Shown piece by piece: positions 38,685 to 48,076 of a stretch of 64,000 nucleotides of DNA; position 1 is the first letter of the stretch, and every line of letters begins with the position of its first letter. The notes beneath the pieces were generated by a model. The model was not told the origin of the DNA. It made no database searches and saw only the letters and a list, made by a program, of their open reading frames with translations. Source of the DNA: Heyndrickxia oleronia (lineage in GTDB: Bacteria > Bacillota > Bacilli > Bacillales > Bacillaceae_C); the NCBI RefSeq assembly GCF_017809215.1, contig NZ_CP065424.1:1080001-1144000 (forward strand), written 5' to 3'. The position numbers and the translations under genes are program-made.

Positions 38685-40352
38685 ATGTATTATCTCATAG
38701 CACTATTCGCCTTAACTTTGAATCCATTAATATGGAAATCAAATTATAAAAAGAAGTCATTTTTAGCCTTTCAAGGCTTGCGATTGATTGCAGGAATTGT
38801 AAGTATCTTTGTACTTACCTATGTAGGTCTTGTCGACCATACATGGGAAGCTTTTATTAGTTACGGATTATTTATCATTGGTGCGTTTTTTATTCTAGAT
38901 ATTCTTTTTATCCGTGGAAAGTATGGGGGAATTACACCACTTCTAGGGCTTGCTTTTATTATTGGAGGACTGTATTTTACCTTTATTTATCCAATAACAA
39001 TTACGAATGATAAGTATGAGTTTGTTAAGAAAAAGGTAACGATAGAAAAGAAAGAGGAATCAGCCATTGATGAGCAGCATATTCCTGTAGTTCCAGAAAA
39101 ATATGCAAGATATCGCAGTGAAAAGCTAATAGGCGAGCTAAAACACTCATCCTATTATGATCTAGGCGACTCAACTATTCAAAAAATCGATAATCATCTT
39201 TATTGGGTGACTCCAATAGAATATACTGGATTTTTTAAATGGTTAAAAGGAGAAAAGGTTCCTGGTTTTATTAAAATGAGTGCTGAGGATGAAGGGGCTG
39301 AAGCCGAGCTCGTACGAGTGAAGATGAGCTATGTACCGTCAGCATTTTTTAGCAAAGACGTGAAACGACATGTTCGTTCGATTCATAAGGATATGATTTT
39401 ATTAGATGTCAGTTTTGAACCGGATGATGAGGATCATCCATACTATGTAATTCCATATGGGAAATATGAAAAATTCCGCAATATTGTCGATGTAAAAGGA
39501 GTATATTTAGTCGACCCAGTAACAGGAAAAACAACGGATTACTCCTTAAACAACTTACCTGACTTTATTGATCATGCCATTCCAACGAATGTTGCAGAGG
39601 ATTGGAATGAGTGGTATGGAAAATATGTTCATGGATTTTGGAATTCCCACTTCTCCCAAGAGGATGTCATGGTCCCAACAAATTGGGAGGGAGTTGATGA
39701 GGTGAATGGAGTCTTTGATCAAGAGCTGCAACTTCATTGGTTTACCGACTTTACCCGCCCGAAATCAGGGAGTGGGGCAATGGTCAGTTACTCTATATTA
39801 AATGCGAGAACAGGGAAATTTACTTTCTTCACTGAAGGCAATGGCCTTTTAAATGGAAAATCTGCTATGAATGTTGCTGAAAAAACATTTAGAGCGAACA
39901 AATATGAAGCGGGTACGCCGATTCTTTATACGATTTATGGTCAATTTACATGGGTTGTACCGTTAATGGATTCCAATCACGTATTCCGAGAAATGATGCT
40001 AATTAATGCAAAGGATGAAAAGGTTTATAGCACAGGTGATACAAAAAGAAAATTATTCGATGACTATAAATATGCGATTGCTACAAAACTAGGTAATGAT
40101 ACTACAACACCTACTGATAAAGCTTTATTGAAGTCTCAAAAAGGAATTGTCTCACATGTCTATAAAGCGGAAACGGAACGAGGTACAGCAGTAAAATTCA
40201 TGATACAGGGCAGTGATAAAATTTTTGTTGTACAATCGAGCGATTTCCCGTATTCAATATTTATTGAAAAAGGAAATACTATTGAATTCAACTATATTGA
40301 TACGGATGAAATAATGACATCAGTGAATGGGGAATTCAAAATAATTAAATAG
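38685..40352 (+). CDS. conserved membrane protein of unknown function
   Basis: 555 residues. Four hydrophobic segments within the first 112 residues are followed by a single large soluble domain of about 430 residues rich in beta-type patterns, with many Tyr/Trp and charged residues. No catalytic motif or known family was recognised. Fragments such as YLVDPVTGKTTDY, VSYSILNARTGKFTFF and FVVQSSDFPYSIFI suggest repeated PepSY-like or beta-sandwich modules, but this is only an impression. GGAGG lies before the ATG. It is monocistronic with a strong terminator. Confidence 0.75.
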   Translation: MYYLIALFALTLNPLIWKSNYKKKSFLAFQGLRLIAGIVSIFVLTYVGLVDHTWEAFISYGLFIIGAFFILDILFIRGKYGGITPLLGLAFIIGGLYFTFIYPITITNDKYEFVKKKVTIEKKEESAIDEQHIPVVPEKYARYRSEKLIGELKHSSYYDLGDSTIQKIDNHLYWVTPIEYTGFFKWLKGEKVPGFIKMSAEDEGAEAELVRVKMSYVPSAFFSKDVKRHVRSIHKDMILLDVSFEPDDEDHPYYVIPYGKYEKFRNIVDVKGVYLVDPVTGKTTDYSLNNLPDFIDHAIPTNVAEDWNEWYGKYVHGFWNSHFSQEDVMVPTNWEGVDEVNGVFDQELQLHWFTDFTRPKSGSGAMVSYSILNARTGKFTFFTEGNGLLNGKSAMNVAEKTFRANKYEAGTPILYTIYGQFTWVVPLMDSNHVFREMMLINAKDEKVYSTGDTKRKLFDDYKYAIATKLGNDTTTPTDKALLKSQKGIVSHVYKAETERGTAVKFMIQGSDKIFVVQSSDFPYSIFIEKGNTIEFNYIDTDEIMTSVNGEFKIIK

Positions 40353-40357
40353 AAGTA

Positions 40358-40388
40358 AATGGGGCTGTCTGAAACAGCCCCATTCTTT
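40358..40388 (+). terminator. terminator after the unknown membrane protein gene
   Basis: AATGGGGCTGT / ACAGCCCCATT with a 5-base loop, then CTTT. Confidence 0.8.
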
Positions 40389-40584
40389 ATATGTTCTGTT
40401 CCAGACAGATCCTAATAATCAGATCGTTGGAAGATTTTATTGAGTTTTTGTATGTATCAATTTGGATATCGTATACCTCTTTTTGCTGATGTACAAATTC
40501 TAATTGTTTTTTAGCCTGTCCAATTAAACGGTCTCCACTTAATTTGTCCATCAATTCAAGCTCATATAGAGGGTTAGTGGACAC
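40387..40584 (-). CDS. small hypothetical protein, helical
   Basis: 65 codons from a GTG at 40584, mostly predicted helix (SGDRLIGQAKKQLEFVHQQK). The ribosome site is weak (GTAGG) and it follows 23 bp after another minus-strand gene remnant, so it could itself be a fragment. No family was recognised. Confidence 0.3.
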   Translation of the reverse strand: MSTNPLYELELMDKLSGDRLIGQAKKQLEFVHQQKEVYDIQIDTYKNSIKSSNDLIIRICLEQNI

Positions 40585-40607
40585 CTACAAACAAACTGGA
40601 AAATTTT

Positions 40608-40757
40608 TTAAACTATCAAAGCAATTTCTGAATGCATCTCATCATGTAATATGTGGTCGATCACAAGATTAATCCCTTTATTTGAAAAGATGGCAATGAT
40701 CTCATGGAAAAAATACTCTGTTGGAACAGGTTTAAGTAAAGTTTGAATCAATAAGCG
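40608..40757 (-). pseudogene. 3' remnant of an unidentified gene, truncated at repeat array
   Basis: The minus strand encodes about 49 coherent residues (RLLIQTLLKPVPTEYFFHEI, then IAIFSNKGINLVIDHILHDE) ending SEIALIV-stop. The frame runs into the first, degenerate unit of the 52-bp repeat array at about 40757 and then hits a stop. The family is unknown. It mirrors the Crp remnant at the edge of the second array. Confidence 0.5.
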
Positions 40758-41108
40758 GAATGTATGAATACCGTGAAGGATGAGAGGACATTACCTAGGC
40801 GCGGTAACGAAAGAGAGTGATTGATTACCTTGAAGGAGAAAATTGCGCGAGCACGGTAATGAAAGAGAGCGATTGATTACCTTGAAGGAGGAAAATGGGC
40901 GAGCACGGTAACGAAAAGGAGCGATTGATTACCTTGAAGGAGAAAATTGCGCGAGCACGGTAACGAAAGAGAATGTTTGATTACCGTGAAGGAGGAAATT
41001 AGGCGTGCAAGGTAACGAAAATGAGTGATTGATTATCTTGGAGAAGGAAATCACCTGTGCACGGTAACAAAAAGAAGTGTTTGATTACCGCGAAGGAAGA
41101 AAATAACG
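40758..41108 (+). repeat. 52-bp tandem repeat array 1 (about 6.5 units)
   Basis: Units begin GGTAAC/T at 40803, 40855, 40907, 40959, 41011 and 41063, exactly 52 bases apart, preceded by a degenerate partial unit. The consensus has GGTAACGAAAGAGAG, then TGATTGATTACCTTGAAGGAG, AAAATTGCGCGAGCAC. GGTAA and TTACC within each unit form an inverted repeat. There are no spacers of unique sequence, so it is not a CRISPR. It is the same family, inverted, as 50520-51351. Confidence 0.92.
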
Positions 41109-41138
41109 ATACATATAGCTAGTCCCCTTTCATTTCAA

Positions 41139-41212
41139 TGAGAAAAGATCTAGAAGCTTATAAGAATCGCTGAATCTTTTACAAAAGCAACAAATTAGAG
41201 GAAACAGCCTTT
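41139..41212 (-). repeat. fragment of MITE-like repeat (5' half, inverted)
   Basis: The minus strand reads GGCTGTTTCCTCTAATTTGT, then TGCTTTTGTAAAAG and a GATCTTTTCTCA end. This matches the 5' half of the dispersed repeat. Confidence 0.55.
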
Positions 41213-41367
41213 CAATAATCGAAATCATCAACGCTCAAATGAAAATAGTTCGGGAGCAATTAGTTTTTTTGATAAAGTCGTTTTACCAGAACTGAATATT
41301 ATTTTCCTTTTTTTATTTTGTTTTTCCCTAATTTATATTTTTCTGGTTAGCATAATATTTTACTAAG

Positions 41368-41397
41368 TAAAAAACCGCACTTATCGTGCAGTTTTGT
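41368..41397 (-). terminator. terminator of sigX-rsiX operon
   Basis: On the minus strand AAAACTGCAC / GTGCGGTTTT is followed by TTAC. It lies directly after the rsiX stop. Confidence 0.75.
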
Positions 41398-41402
41398 AGA
41401 AT

Positions 41403-42509
41403 TTATTCTAATACTACCGGGTTGGGAGCGACGGGAACAGTAATGGCTGTATGAAATGGTATAGGACCAATTTGTTCAATAGATGAGTCTTCTGCACCAG
41501 AAAATGTTACCGTTTTGTAACCAAATTCGCGTGCAGTAAGCAGAAGGCTATCTAACATTAGGGTAGTGGCTTCATTATTTTGTAAACCTGAATCATTCGT
41601 AAATGTTATCTTTACATGTTCTTTGTTTTTGTCACCTTCAATTTTCTCAATATCTACTCCATCTGGAATCGGTGGATGTAGGGGCTTGTGCCATTTGAAA
41701 TTTTCACTCTCCATATATTTGACTGCTTCTGACAAAGTGTCATACCTCTCCTTTGTTGGTGTAAGAAAGGTAGGATGATCCTCATCATTCATATATTCAA
41801 TAAACGCATGGTTTCCAGCTTCCTCAACAGGGAAAATGGCTTCGGACTTTCCGTCTGATAATAATTCAATCTCATGATAATTTTGCCAGCGAAAAGTCTC
41901 TTTTATTGACTCAAAAAAGGTATTGTCATCTAAAGAGGTAGTATGTGATTTTATATCAATAATGAGCTTGTCATCTTTCGTATAAAGTTTCTTTACATTG
42001 TCAAGATCAATTGGAAGGAGCCCCCATTGATCAAATGGCATTTTACTTATTTTATTATTGTAATTGCGCAAAGAAGGAAGCTCTTTTTCGTCTGTAATCA
42101 TACTAATAGGAATAATAATTTTTTTATCGTTTGGATCAGTAAGACTGAAAGTGAGATAGTTTTCCTCGGGTTGTACAGCATAGCGTTGATTCGTTTCAGA
42201 AAAAATATTTGGTATATCATTTGCTTGAAGTGTGTTCAAGCCCATATCCATCGATTCCTGCTTGCTATCTTTTTTGGAGGAATTCATCGGTTTATGATTA
42301 TATAAGGAAGAACTAACAATAAAAACAACTACTAGGACACCGAAAGATGCAGCAGCAGGAAACAACCAGAACGGTCGCTTTCTTTTCACTAATTTAGGAG
42401 AAATGGCTTCATATATTTCCTGCGGTTGCCTATGGTCTTTTACGACCGGAAATTTCTTGAGTAATTCTTCTATATTATACGTATTATCTTTCCAATCGTA
42501 TTTTTCCAC
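41403..42509 (-). CDS. rsiX: anti-sigma-X factor RsiX
   Basis: About 368 residues, with a cytoplasmic N-terminal domain (about 1-45), a single membrane helix (FWLFPAAASFGVLVVVFIV, about 50-70) and a large extracytoplasmic domain ending with a GerMN-like pattern. The architecture and its position directly after sigX match RsiX, which holds SigX inactive at the membrane. AAAGGAG overlaps the ATG at 42518, so the GTG at 42509, 8 bases downstream of that site, is the likelier start. It overlaps the sigX 3' end by about 26 bp. Confidence 0.88.
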   Translation of the reverse strand: MEKYDWKDNTYNIEELLKKFPVVKDHRQPQEIYEAISPKLVKRKRPFWLFPAAASFGVLVVVFIVSSSLYNHKPMNSSKKDSKQESMDMGLNTLQANDIPNIFSETNQRYAVQPEENYLTFSLTDPNDKKIIIPISMITDEKELPSLRNYNNKISKMPFDQWGLLPIDLDNVKKLYTKDDKLIIDIKSHTTSLDDNTFFESIKETFRWQNYHEIELLSDGKSEAIFPVEEAGNHAFIEYMNDEDHPTFLTPTKERYDTLSEAVKYMESENFKWHKPLHPPIPDGVDIEKIEGDKNKEHVKITFTNDSGLQNNEATTLMLDSLLLTAREFGYKTVTFSGAEDSSIEQIGPIPFHTAITVPVAPNPVVLE

Positions 42510-43035
42510 AGTTTGCATCTCCTTTCTTTAATTCGGCTTCCATTAAAAGTTTTAATGCTTTCAATGCCCGATGTTGTGTAGTTTTTACTTTTCCTTCGGT
42601 CCATCCGAGCACTTCAGCTGTTTCCGCAATGGTTAAGCATTGAATATATCTTAATATTAATACCATTCTCTGATCAATCTTACATTTATCTAAGCAGCGA
42701 TACATTAATTGGATAGATTCATTTTGAAGGGCAATATCTTCTGGAAGAGGAGATAGATCACTTATTTGGTTAGTTTCCATGTCAAATGTATCTGCTAGCC
42801 GATGTTTCCATCTTTTTTGCTTACGAAAAAAATCAATGGCTACATGTTTAGCGATAGAGAAAACCCACGTTTTTTCACTGCTTCGATTTTCAAATTGATG
42901 ATACGATTTTAATACGCGAATATATACTTCTTGTACCAAGTCCTCAGTTTGTTCGCGATTTTTTACCATATAAAATAAAAACTGAAATAAGTTTTGATGA
43001 TATTTTTCATAAAACTCATAAAACCGATTCTCCAT
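42484..43035 (-). CDS. sigX: RNA polymerase ECF sigma factor SigX
   Basis: 183 residues, closely resembling B. subtilis SigX in region 2 (HQNLFQFLFYMVKN, EDLVQEVYIRVL, SSEKTWVFSIAKHVAIDFFR) and region 4 (IAETAEVLGWTEGKVKTTQH). SigX controls cell-surface modification, such as D-alanylation and membrane lipid genes, and hence resistance to cationic peptides. Two in-frame ATGs exist. The one at 43035 is chosen because GGGGGG lies 7 bases upstream. A textbook SigX-type promoter precedes it, implying autoregulation. Confidence 0.95.
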   Translation of the reverse strand: MENRFYEFYEKYHQNLFQFLFYMVKNREQTEDLVQEVYIRVLKSYHQFENRSSEKTWVFSIAKHVAIDFFRKQKRWKHRLADTFDMETNQISDLSPLPEDIALQNESIQLMYRCLDKCKIDQRMVLILRYIQCLTIAETAEVLGWTEGKVKTTQHRALKALKLLMEAELKKGDANCGKIRLER

Positions 43036-43059
43036 CTCCATACCCCCCTAAATATATTT

Positions 43060-43086
43060 GTCGTAATAGAAACTGGAAAGGTTACA
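43060..43086 (-). promoter_or_regulatory. SigX-type autoregulatory promoter
   Basis: On the minus strand TGTAAC (43081-43086) and CGAC (43060-43063) are separated by exactly 17 bases, the reported SigX pattern, and lie 24 bp before the sigX start. Confidence 0.85.
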
Positions 43087-43164
43087 GAAATTAATAAAAT
43101 TTAATTTAAATGTAATACAAGGAATATTTTTAATTTGAAGGAAAATCAGAGATATAAAGGTTCA

Positions 43165-43193
43165 TAGAAAAAGCTATCCCTAAGCGGATAGCT
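43165..43193 (-). terminator. terminator of the spore hydrolase gene
   Basis: AGCTATCC / GGATAGCT with a 6-base loop followed by TTTTT on the minus strand. Confidence 0.8.
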
Positions 43194-43209
43194 AGTAATT
43201 TATGAAAAT

Positions 43210-44469
43210 TTAGGACTTTTTTATATGGAAAAAGTTTGTAAGGATCCAAGGCCCTTCTGGAAAACCGAGAGTGAGTTGCCAGACACCGGCACCTTCAATT
43301 TTGAACTCCCGAATCAGTAGGCTCTTTACGCTCATGCTTCGCGCATCCTCAAACCATACGACGTGCTGGATACCTTGATCATCAACATATTGAAAATACG
43401 GGGATTGATCTTTTTCGGAATAGTTAATAGGAACCTGATAATTCATAGCCAATTGGACAGCATTCTGATTTGATATACCCGGATAGATGGTTCCTTCAAC
43501 ATAGGGAAGTGTCCAATTATAGCCATATAGTGGAAGACCTAATAGGATCTTATTTCTTGGTATTCTATCGATCGCGAATTGCAATGTTTGTCTTACCTCA
43601 TTGATTGGTGCAACGGGCCCAGGTTCACTTGCCCCGTGATGCCAATCATAGGCCATGATAAATATTAAGTCGACAACAGATCCGATCCCCCCGTAATCAT
43701 AGCCCCGCAGCCAAGGGATATTATCATTTGTTTTTGGTGGAACAGCAACCGTCAACAGTTTCCCCTTTGGTTTTAAACGATCACGAAGTTCTCTTAAAAA
43801 TCCAGTGAATAAATCTCTATCTGCTGCAAGAGTTTGCTCAAAATCGATATTCACACCAGCATATCCTTTATTAGTTACAATTTGATCAATATGGTTAACT
43901 AAATTATTTCTAGCAGAGGGCTGATTAAGCATTTGATGGGTTAGTTGAGCATTAAATCCAGATTCAGTTAAATTGGTAATCGTCATTAACGGCTTAACTC
44001 GGCGTGACCAAGCTGTACGTATAGCAGTAGCATCATTTATTGTATTTAAAGAACCATCAATAGAAAAATGGTATTCAAAGAAGGCGATATAGGTAGCATA
44101 CGGTGCAAAATTATTGATGAGACTTTGATCCTGCTCTGGTGTTCTTAGTGTATAAAATCCTAATCCAGTTGCTTGATAATTAGAAATATTAGGAATGGTT
44201 AATCTCATCCCTGGCTGTAAACGATTCGGAGAAATGGTGGGATTCGTACGTATTAGAAGATTTACAGATAAATAGGCCATTTTTGCGATGGAATAGAAGC
44301 TATCACCGGGTTGAACAATATATGTATTAGTAGGAATCACTAAAGCTTGACCTGGAACGATATTTGTTTGGTTCAGCCCGTTTGCAAGACGAATCTGGTC
44401 AAATGGGACGGAATATTTTTGACTTATCTGATAGACAGAATCCCCAGGTTGAACCGTATAAATAAACAT
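43210..44469 (-). CDS. sleL: spore cortex-lytic N-acetylglucosaminidase, LysM-LysM-GH18 (SleL/YaaH)
   Basis: 419 residues. Two LysM peptidoglycan-binding repeats (VQPGDSVYQISQKYSVPF near residue 5 and VQPGDSFYSIAKMAY near 52) precede a GH18 barrel with the catalytic signature GVNIDFEQ, whose final Glu is the acid, and MAYDWH. There is no signal peptide, as in SleL/YaaH, which is packed into the spore from the mother cell and degrades cortical muramic-delta-lactam fragments at germination. AGGGAGTG precedes the ATG. Its presence implies a spore-forming host. Confidence 0.9.
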   Translation of the reverse strand: MFIYTVQPGDSVYQISQKYSVPFDQIRLANGLNQTNIVPGQALVIPTNTYIVQPGDSFYSIAKMAYLSVNLLIRTNPTISPNRLQPGMRLTIPNISNYQATGLGFYTLRTPEQDQSLINNFAPYATYIAFFEYHFSIDGSLNTINDATAIRTAWSRRVKPLMTITNLTESGFNAQLTHQMLNQPSARNNLVNHIDQIVTNKGYAGVNIDFEQTLAADRDLFTGFLRELRDRLKPKGKLLTVAVPPKTNDNIPWLRGYDYGGIGSVVDLIFIMAYDWHHGASEPGPVAPINEVRQTLQFAIDRIPRNKILLGLPLYGYNWTLPYVEGTIYPGISNQNAVQLAMNYQVPINYSEKDQSPYFQYVDDQGIQHVVWFEDARSMSVKSLLIREFKIEGAGVWQLTLGFPEGPWILTNFFHIKKS

Positions 44470-44543
44470 GTTAACACACTCCCTAAAATAGCTTATATAT
44501 AATATTGTATGGCTGAGTGTTTGTCATCATTCGCTATCGATTA

Positions 44544-44745
44544 TATAAGAATGCTGTTTTTATAGTTTGTTGCTTTTGTAAAAGCCCAAGTACCGGCTTT
44601 TACTTCCAATAAAGAATTCAACGGTCTTATGGAGTTTGCAGCTCTTTCCTCGGTGATGAAAGATGTAGCAATCTACAACCGAGAGTTAATAGTCAATACA
44701 CTACTTCATTAGCGACAATGTTTAAGGAAAGGGCCTATAAGAATG
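44544..44745 (+). repeat. MITE-like dispersed repeat, near-complete copy B with flanking 10-bp direct repeat
   Basis: The element (about 44554-44735) matches copies A and C. It is flanked by TATAAGAATG at 44544-44553 and again at 44736-44745, a perfect 10-bp direct repeat consistent with a target-site duplication. It fills the gap between the sleL and iseA-like genes and has no ORF. Confidence 0.7.
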
Positions 44746-44785
44746 AGGAAATTTGCCTTTTCCTCATTCTTCCCCATAAACTATT

Positions 44786-45331
44786 TTATTTTACTGCATC
44801 GATTGCATTGATCAGCCATTGATTTTTTACTTTTACAAAGGTCACTTTTTCTTTTGAATGCTCACCTGTCTCACCTAATGGAACAGAAAACTCGTATAGG
44901 CGAACATCTTTTTTGGTATAAATAAGTTTTCCCTTCGCTTTGTCCCAATCTAAAAGACTCCCCCCATCTGCATTAGGCTGTGCGAGCTTTCCTTTGTATT
45001 CGATAAAACGATATTTTTTAACCCCTTTTTCAATTGCATTCAATGTAAATACTTCATTAAGATAGGATACCAACTTCTTCTTTGTATTAAATTCAGTACA
45101 GAAATAGCGATAATCTGTTCCTTTGTAAATAAAGGTTTCTACCTTACAGTTTGTATTTTTATTGTTTAAGTTATGACCAATCATTGCACTCCAATAATGC
45201 GTACGTGCCTTTTTGGCAATCGACAATGCCTCCTTTGGCGTTAAATCTCCTGTAGCGGTTTTCGCGGAAGCTGTCATATTAATACTAAAGATCAATAACA
45301 CCGCTATTAATACTGTGAACAGTTTTCTCAT
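44786..45331 (-). CDS. iseA: secreted IseA (YoeB)-like DL-endopeptidase inhibitor
   Basis: 181 residues, the length of B. subtilis IseA. The signal peptide MRKLFTVLIAVLLIFSI is cleaved near ASA-KT. The mature domain starts LTPKEALSIAKKARTHYWSAM and has the alpha/beta pattern of the IseA family, which docks into the active-site cleft of NlpC/P60 autolysins (LytE, LytF, CwlO) and restrains cell-wall hydrolysis. AGGAGG lies 7 bases before the ATG. It is monocistronic. A stable AAGAATGAGG/CCTCATTCTT hairpin follows near 44740-44771. Confidence 0.78.
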   Translation of the reverse strand: MRKLFTVLIAVLLIFSINMTASAKTATGDLTPKEALSIAKKARTHYWSAMIGHNLNNKNTNCKVETFIYKGTDYRYFCTEFNTKKKLVSYLNEVFTLNAIEKGVKKYRFIEYKGKLAQPNADGGSLLDWDKAKGKLIYTKKDVRLYEFSVPLGETGEHSKEKVTFVKVKNQWLINAIDAVK

Positions 45332-45589
45332 TCAATTTCCTCCTCTAAATTCAATTCAACTACTTCGACGTGTAGGAATTAAAAACGTTTCAAAGAAAAG
45401 GAGGGAGTAATTAGAATGGTTATATTGTTGATTTTTGTGTTAATAAATCGGTTGATATATTGATCAATTTTAACGTGAAATCAGTTTGATAAATATTGAG
45501 ATCCTAAGAGCTATCGATTACAAAATTTGAAAAGACCCTAGCTTTTAAATAGAAATAACAAAGGAAACATTTGGCAATTTAGAAAACGT

Positions 45590-45615
45590 TAAAACTTTAA
45601 AAAAAATGTCGATAA
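45590..45615 (+). promoter_or_regulatory. candidate SigD-type promoter of chemoreceptor gene
   Basis: TAAA (45590-45593) and GTCGATAA (45608-45615) are 14 bases apart. The SigD consensus is TAAA-N14-16-GCCGATAT. The site is 127 bp upstream of an MCP gene, a typical SigD target. The rest of the gap 45332-45741 shows nothing notable. Confidence 0.5.
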
Positions 45616-45741
45616 AAAAATATGGGGTAAAACAGAATGTCTTAATATTTAAAAATTTCAAAATTGATCGGAGTGGTGAAAGAAAGAGAGAGGACACCAT
45701 GATTCAAATGACATCTTTGAAATGAAAGAGGGAGTAACTTC

Positions 45742-47718
45742 ATGAAGGAACAGAAAAAGTTTAAGCTAACGATTCGAAAAAAGCTTGTTATTACTTTTGT
45801 CATAATGCTTTTAGTTCCAACGATGATTGTTGGAACTGCAGCATACATAAACTCGAAAAATAGTATTGAAAAACTATTAATTAAATCTGCAAGAGAAAAT
45901 GTAGATACACTCAACGCCCTTATTAGTGATACTATTACCCCATATTTAAGTGATGCAGAGTACTTGTCGAGCACGATTAACTTGAATGACTATCAAGGAA
46001 TGGAAAGTCCAATTGTACGAAAGAAACTTGATGATTATATGAATTATCATCAAAATGTACAAGCAATATATGTTGGAACAGAAACAGGGCTAATGATTCA
46101 ATCTCCTAATAAAAAAATGGCAGAGGACTATGATCCGAGACAAAGACCATGGTACCAGGAAGCCTTAAAAAAACCAAGTGAAACGATTATTACAGAGCCT
46201 TATGTATCAGCTACTAGTGGAGAAATGGTTGTTACAATAGCGAAAACAATAAATGATCGATCAGGAGTTATTGGAATCGATATATCTTTACAAGGTATGA
46301 ATGATATTGTTAAAAAAATTAATATCGGCTCAAAAGGGTATGCGATGATTCTGGATAATAATAAACGATTTATTGCACACCCAGAGGAAAAAGGTGGATC
46401 TGAGGCAAAGCAATCATTCTATCAAAAATTATATGAAAAAAACACAGGGGAATTTGAATATAAGACCCAAGGTTATGAAAATATCATGATTTTTGGCACC
46501 AATAAGCTGACTGGATGGAAAATTGGTGGCGCCCTATTTAATACAGAAATAAATGAAACTTCACAGCCAATCATGATATTTACTGGAATCATTAATTTAA
46601 TTGCGGTAGTCATTGGGGGGATTGCTGCCTTTTTTATCATTCGATCGATAACGAAACCACTTCTGCGATTAAAAGATGCTGCTAATCGAATGAGTGAGGG
46701 GGACTTAACCCAAAAGATTGAAATTCGAACTAGTGACGAAATCAATGATCTGGCTGAAGCATTCAACGACATGGCGGGGAATATTCGACATTTAGTCCAA
46801 CAAATTGATGAAAGTGCCATCCAACTATCAGCTTCGTCCGAAGAATTAAATGCGAGCGCAGATGAAACAACCCGTGCAACAGAACAGGTAGCTGATGCAA
46901 TCGAACAGGTATCCAAAGGTGCCGAAAACCAGACAACAGGAATCGAGAGCAATGCGAATGCAATGGACGAAATTGCACTTGGTATTCAGCGAGTAGCAGA
47001 TAATACCGCACATGTTACGGATCTAACGCGGAATACAACTCAGCTTGCTGAAGAGGGTGAAGAATTTGTCAATCGAACTGTTGATCAAATGCAAGAGATA
47101 TATGATTCGGTTGAACAATCAAATATGAAAATCACCTCTCTTACTGATCGTTCTAAAGAAATTGGGTCAATAATTGAAATGATTACGGGAATCGCGGATC
47201 AAACCAATCTACTGGCCTTAAATGCAGCGATTGAGGCAGCTCGTGCAGGTGAATCTGGCAAAGGGTTTGCCGTAGTCGCAGAGGAAATTAGAAAATTGGC
47301 TGAACAATCAAGGAAATCTGCATTACAAATTGCGCAATTAATTTCAGAAATCCAAAAGGAAACGGAAACCTCTGCATTGACCATGGAGGAAGCAACGAAA
47401 AAGGTTGAAACAGGTCTTTCTATTTCAAAAGAAACTATTGAGAAATTTTATGAAATCCTAAACGGAATGAAGGAAATTGCTCCACAAATGGAAGATGTAG
47501 CAGCCATCTCTCAGCAAATGACCGCTAGTGTTGAAGAGGTGAGCTCTGTAGCCAATGATCTAGCAGCGATTGCAAAAGAAAACTCTGCTGCAGCAGAAGA
47601 AATGGCATCTACAACAGAGGAAACCGTCGCATCCATGCAAGAAATTTCGTATTCAGCAAAGTCACTATCCAATCTTGCTGAGGATTTACAATTATTACTA
47701 AAGAAATTTAAAATCTAG
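45742..47718 (+). CDS. methyl-accepting chemotaxis protein, double Cache type
   Basis: 658 residues. Membrane helix 1 at about 14-34, dCache_1 sensor at about 40-275 ([10 protein letters not shown] and GVIGIDISL are typical of its membrane-distal pocket), helix 2 at about 282-305, HAMP (about 306-358), then the coiled-coil signalling domain with the tip [16 protein letters not shown]. dCache receptors usually bind amino acids or organic acids. AGAGGG precedes the ATG. It is probably SigD-dependent, from the promoter-like element upstream. Confidence 0.94.
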   Translation: MKEQKKFKLTIRKKLVITFVIMLLVPTMIVGTAAYINSKNSIEKLLIKSARENVDTLNALISDTITPYLSDAEYLSSTINLNDYQGMESPIVRKKLDDYMNYHQNVQAIYVGTETGLMIQSPNKKMAEDYDPRQRPWYQEALKKPSETIITEPYVSATSGEMVVTIAKTINDRSGVIGIDISLQGMNDIVKKINIGSKGYAMILDNNKRFIAHPEEKGGSEAKQSFYQKLYEKNTGEFEYKTQGYENIMIFGTNKLTGWKIGGALFNTEINETSQPIMIFTGIINLIAVVIGGIAAFFIIRSITKPLLRLKDAANRMSEGDLTQKIEIRTSDEINDLAEAFNDMAGNIRHLVQQIDESAIQLSASSEELNASADETTRATEQVADAIEQVSKGAENQTTGIESNANAMDEIALGIQRVADNTAHVTDLTRNTTQLAEEGEEFVNRTVDQMQEIYDSVEQSNMKITSLTDRSKEIGSIIEMITGIADQTNLLALNAAIEAARAGESGKGFAVVAEEIRKLAEQSRKSALQIAQLISEIQKETETSALTMEEATKKVETGLSISKETIEKFYEILNGMKEIAPQMEDVAAISQQMTASVEEVSSVANDLAAIAKENSAAAEEMASTTEETVASMQEISYSAKSLSNLAEDLQLLLKKFKI

Positions 47719-47724
47719 TAGAAA

Positions 47725-47761
47725 AAAGGGATTGTCTAAAAAAATGGACAATCTCTTTTTT
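47725..47761 (+). terminator. terminator after dCache receptor gene
   Basis: AAAGGGATTGTC / GACAATCTCTTT with a T6 tail. Confidence 0.85.
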
Positions 47762-48076
47762 ACTATAATAGAAATATAACTAGAGTAAGTTTTTCTCTAT
47801 ATAAGGGGCGCTAGGCTCTAAAAAAATGTCTATTCTATGGAAAATAGCAGGGGCTCACCCGAAATTCTTCTAATATACATAAAATAAAGCGATTTAACGA
47901 AACTTCCCCATCGTTCAAAAATAAATCCTTCTAATCTTCAATAATACCCACTTTTTCTCTGTATACGTAAGAATCACTCATCAAACATACAATTGTTACA
48001 ATAAGCTCTTTTCGATACCCACCCCATAGAAATTCGTATATAATACTCATAACAAATTAATCGAGGTGATGGGGAA

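Noticed and set aside
47762..48076. glmS ribozyme upstream of the GlmS paralogue
   Set aside because: The conserved ribozyme core segments were not found. The lone GGGGCGCT at 47802 is not enough.
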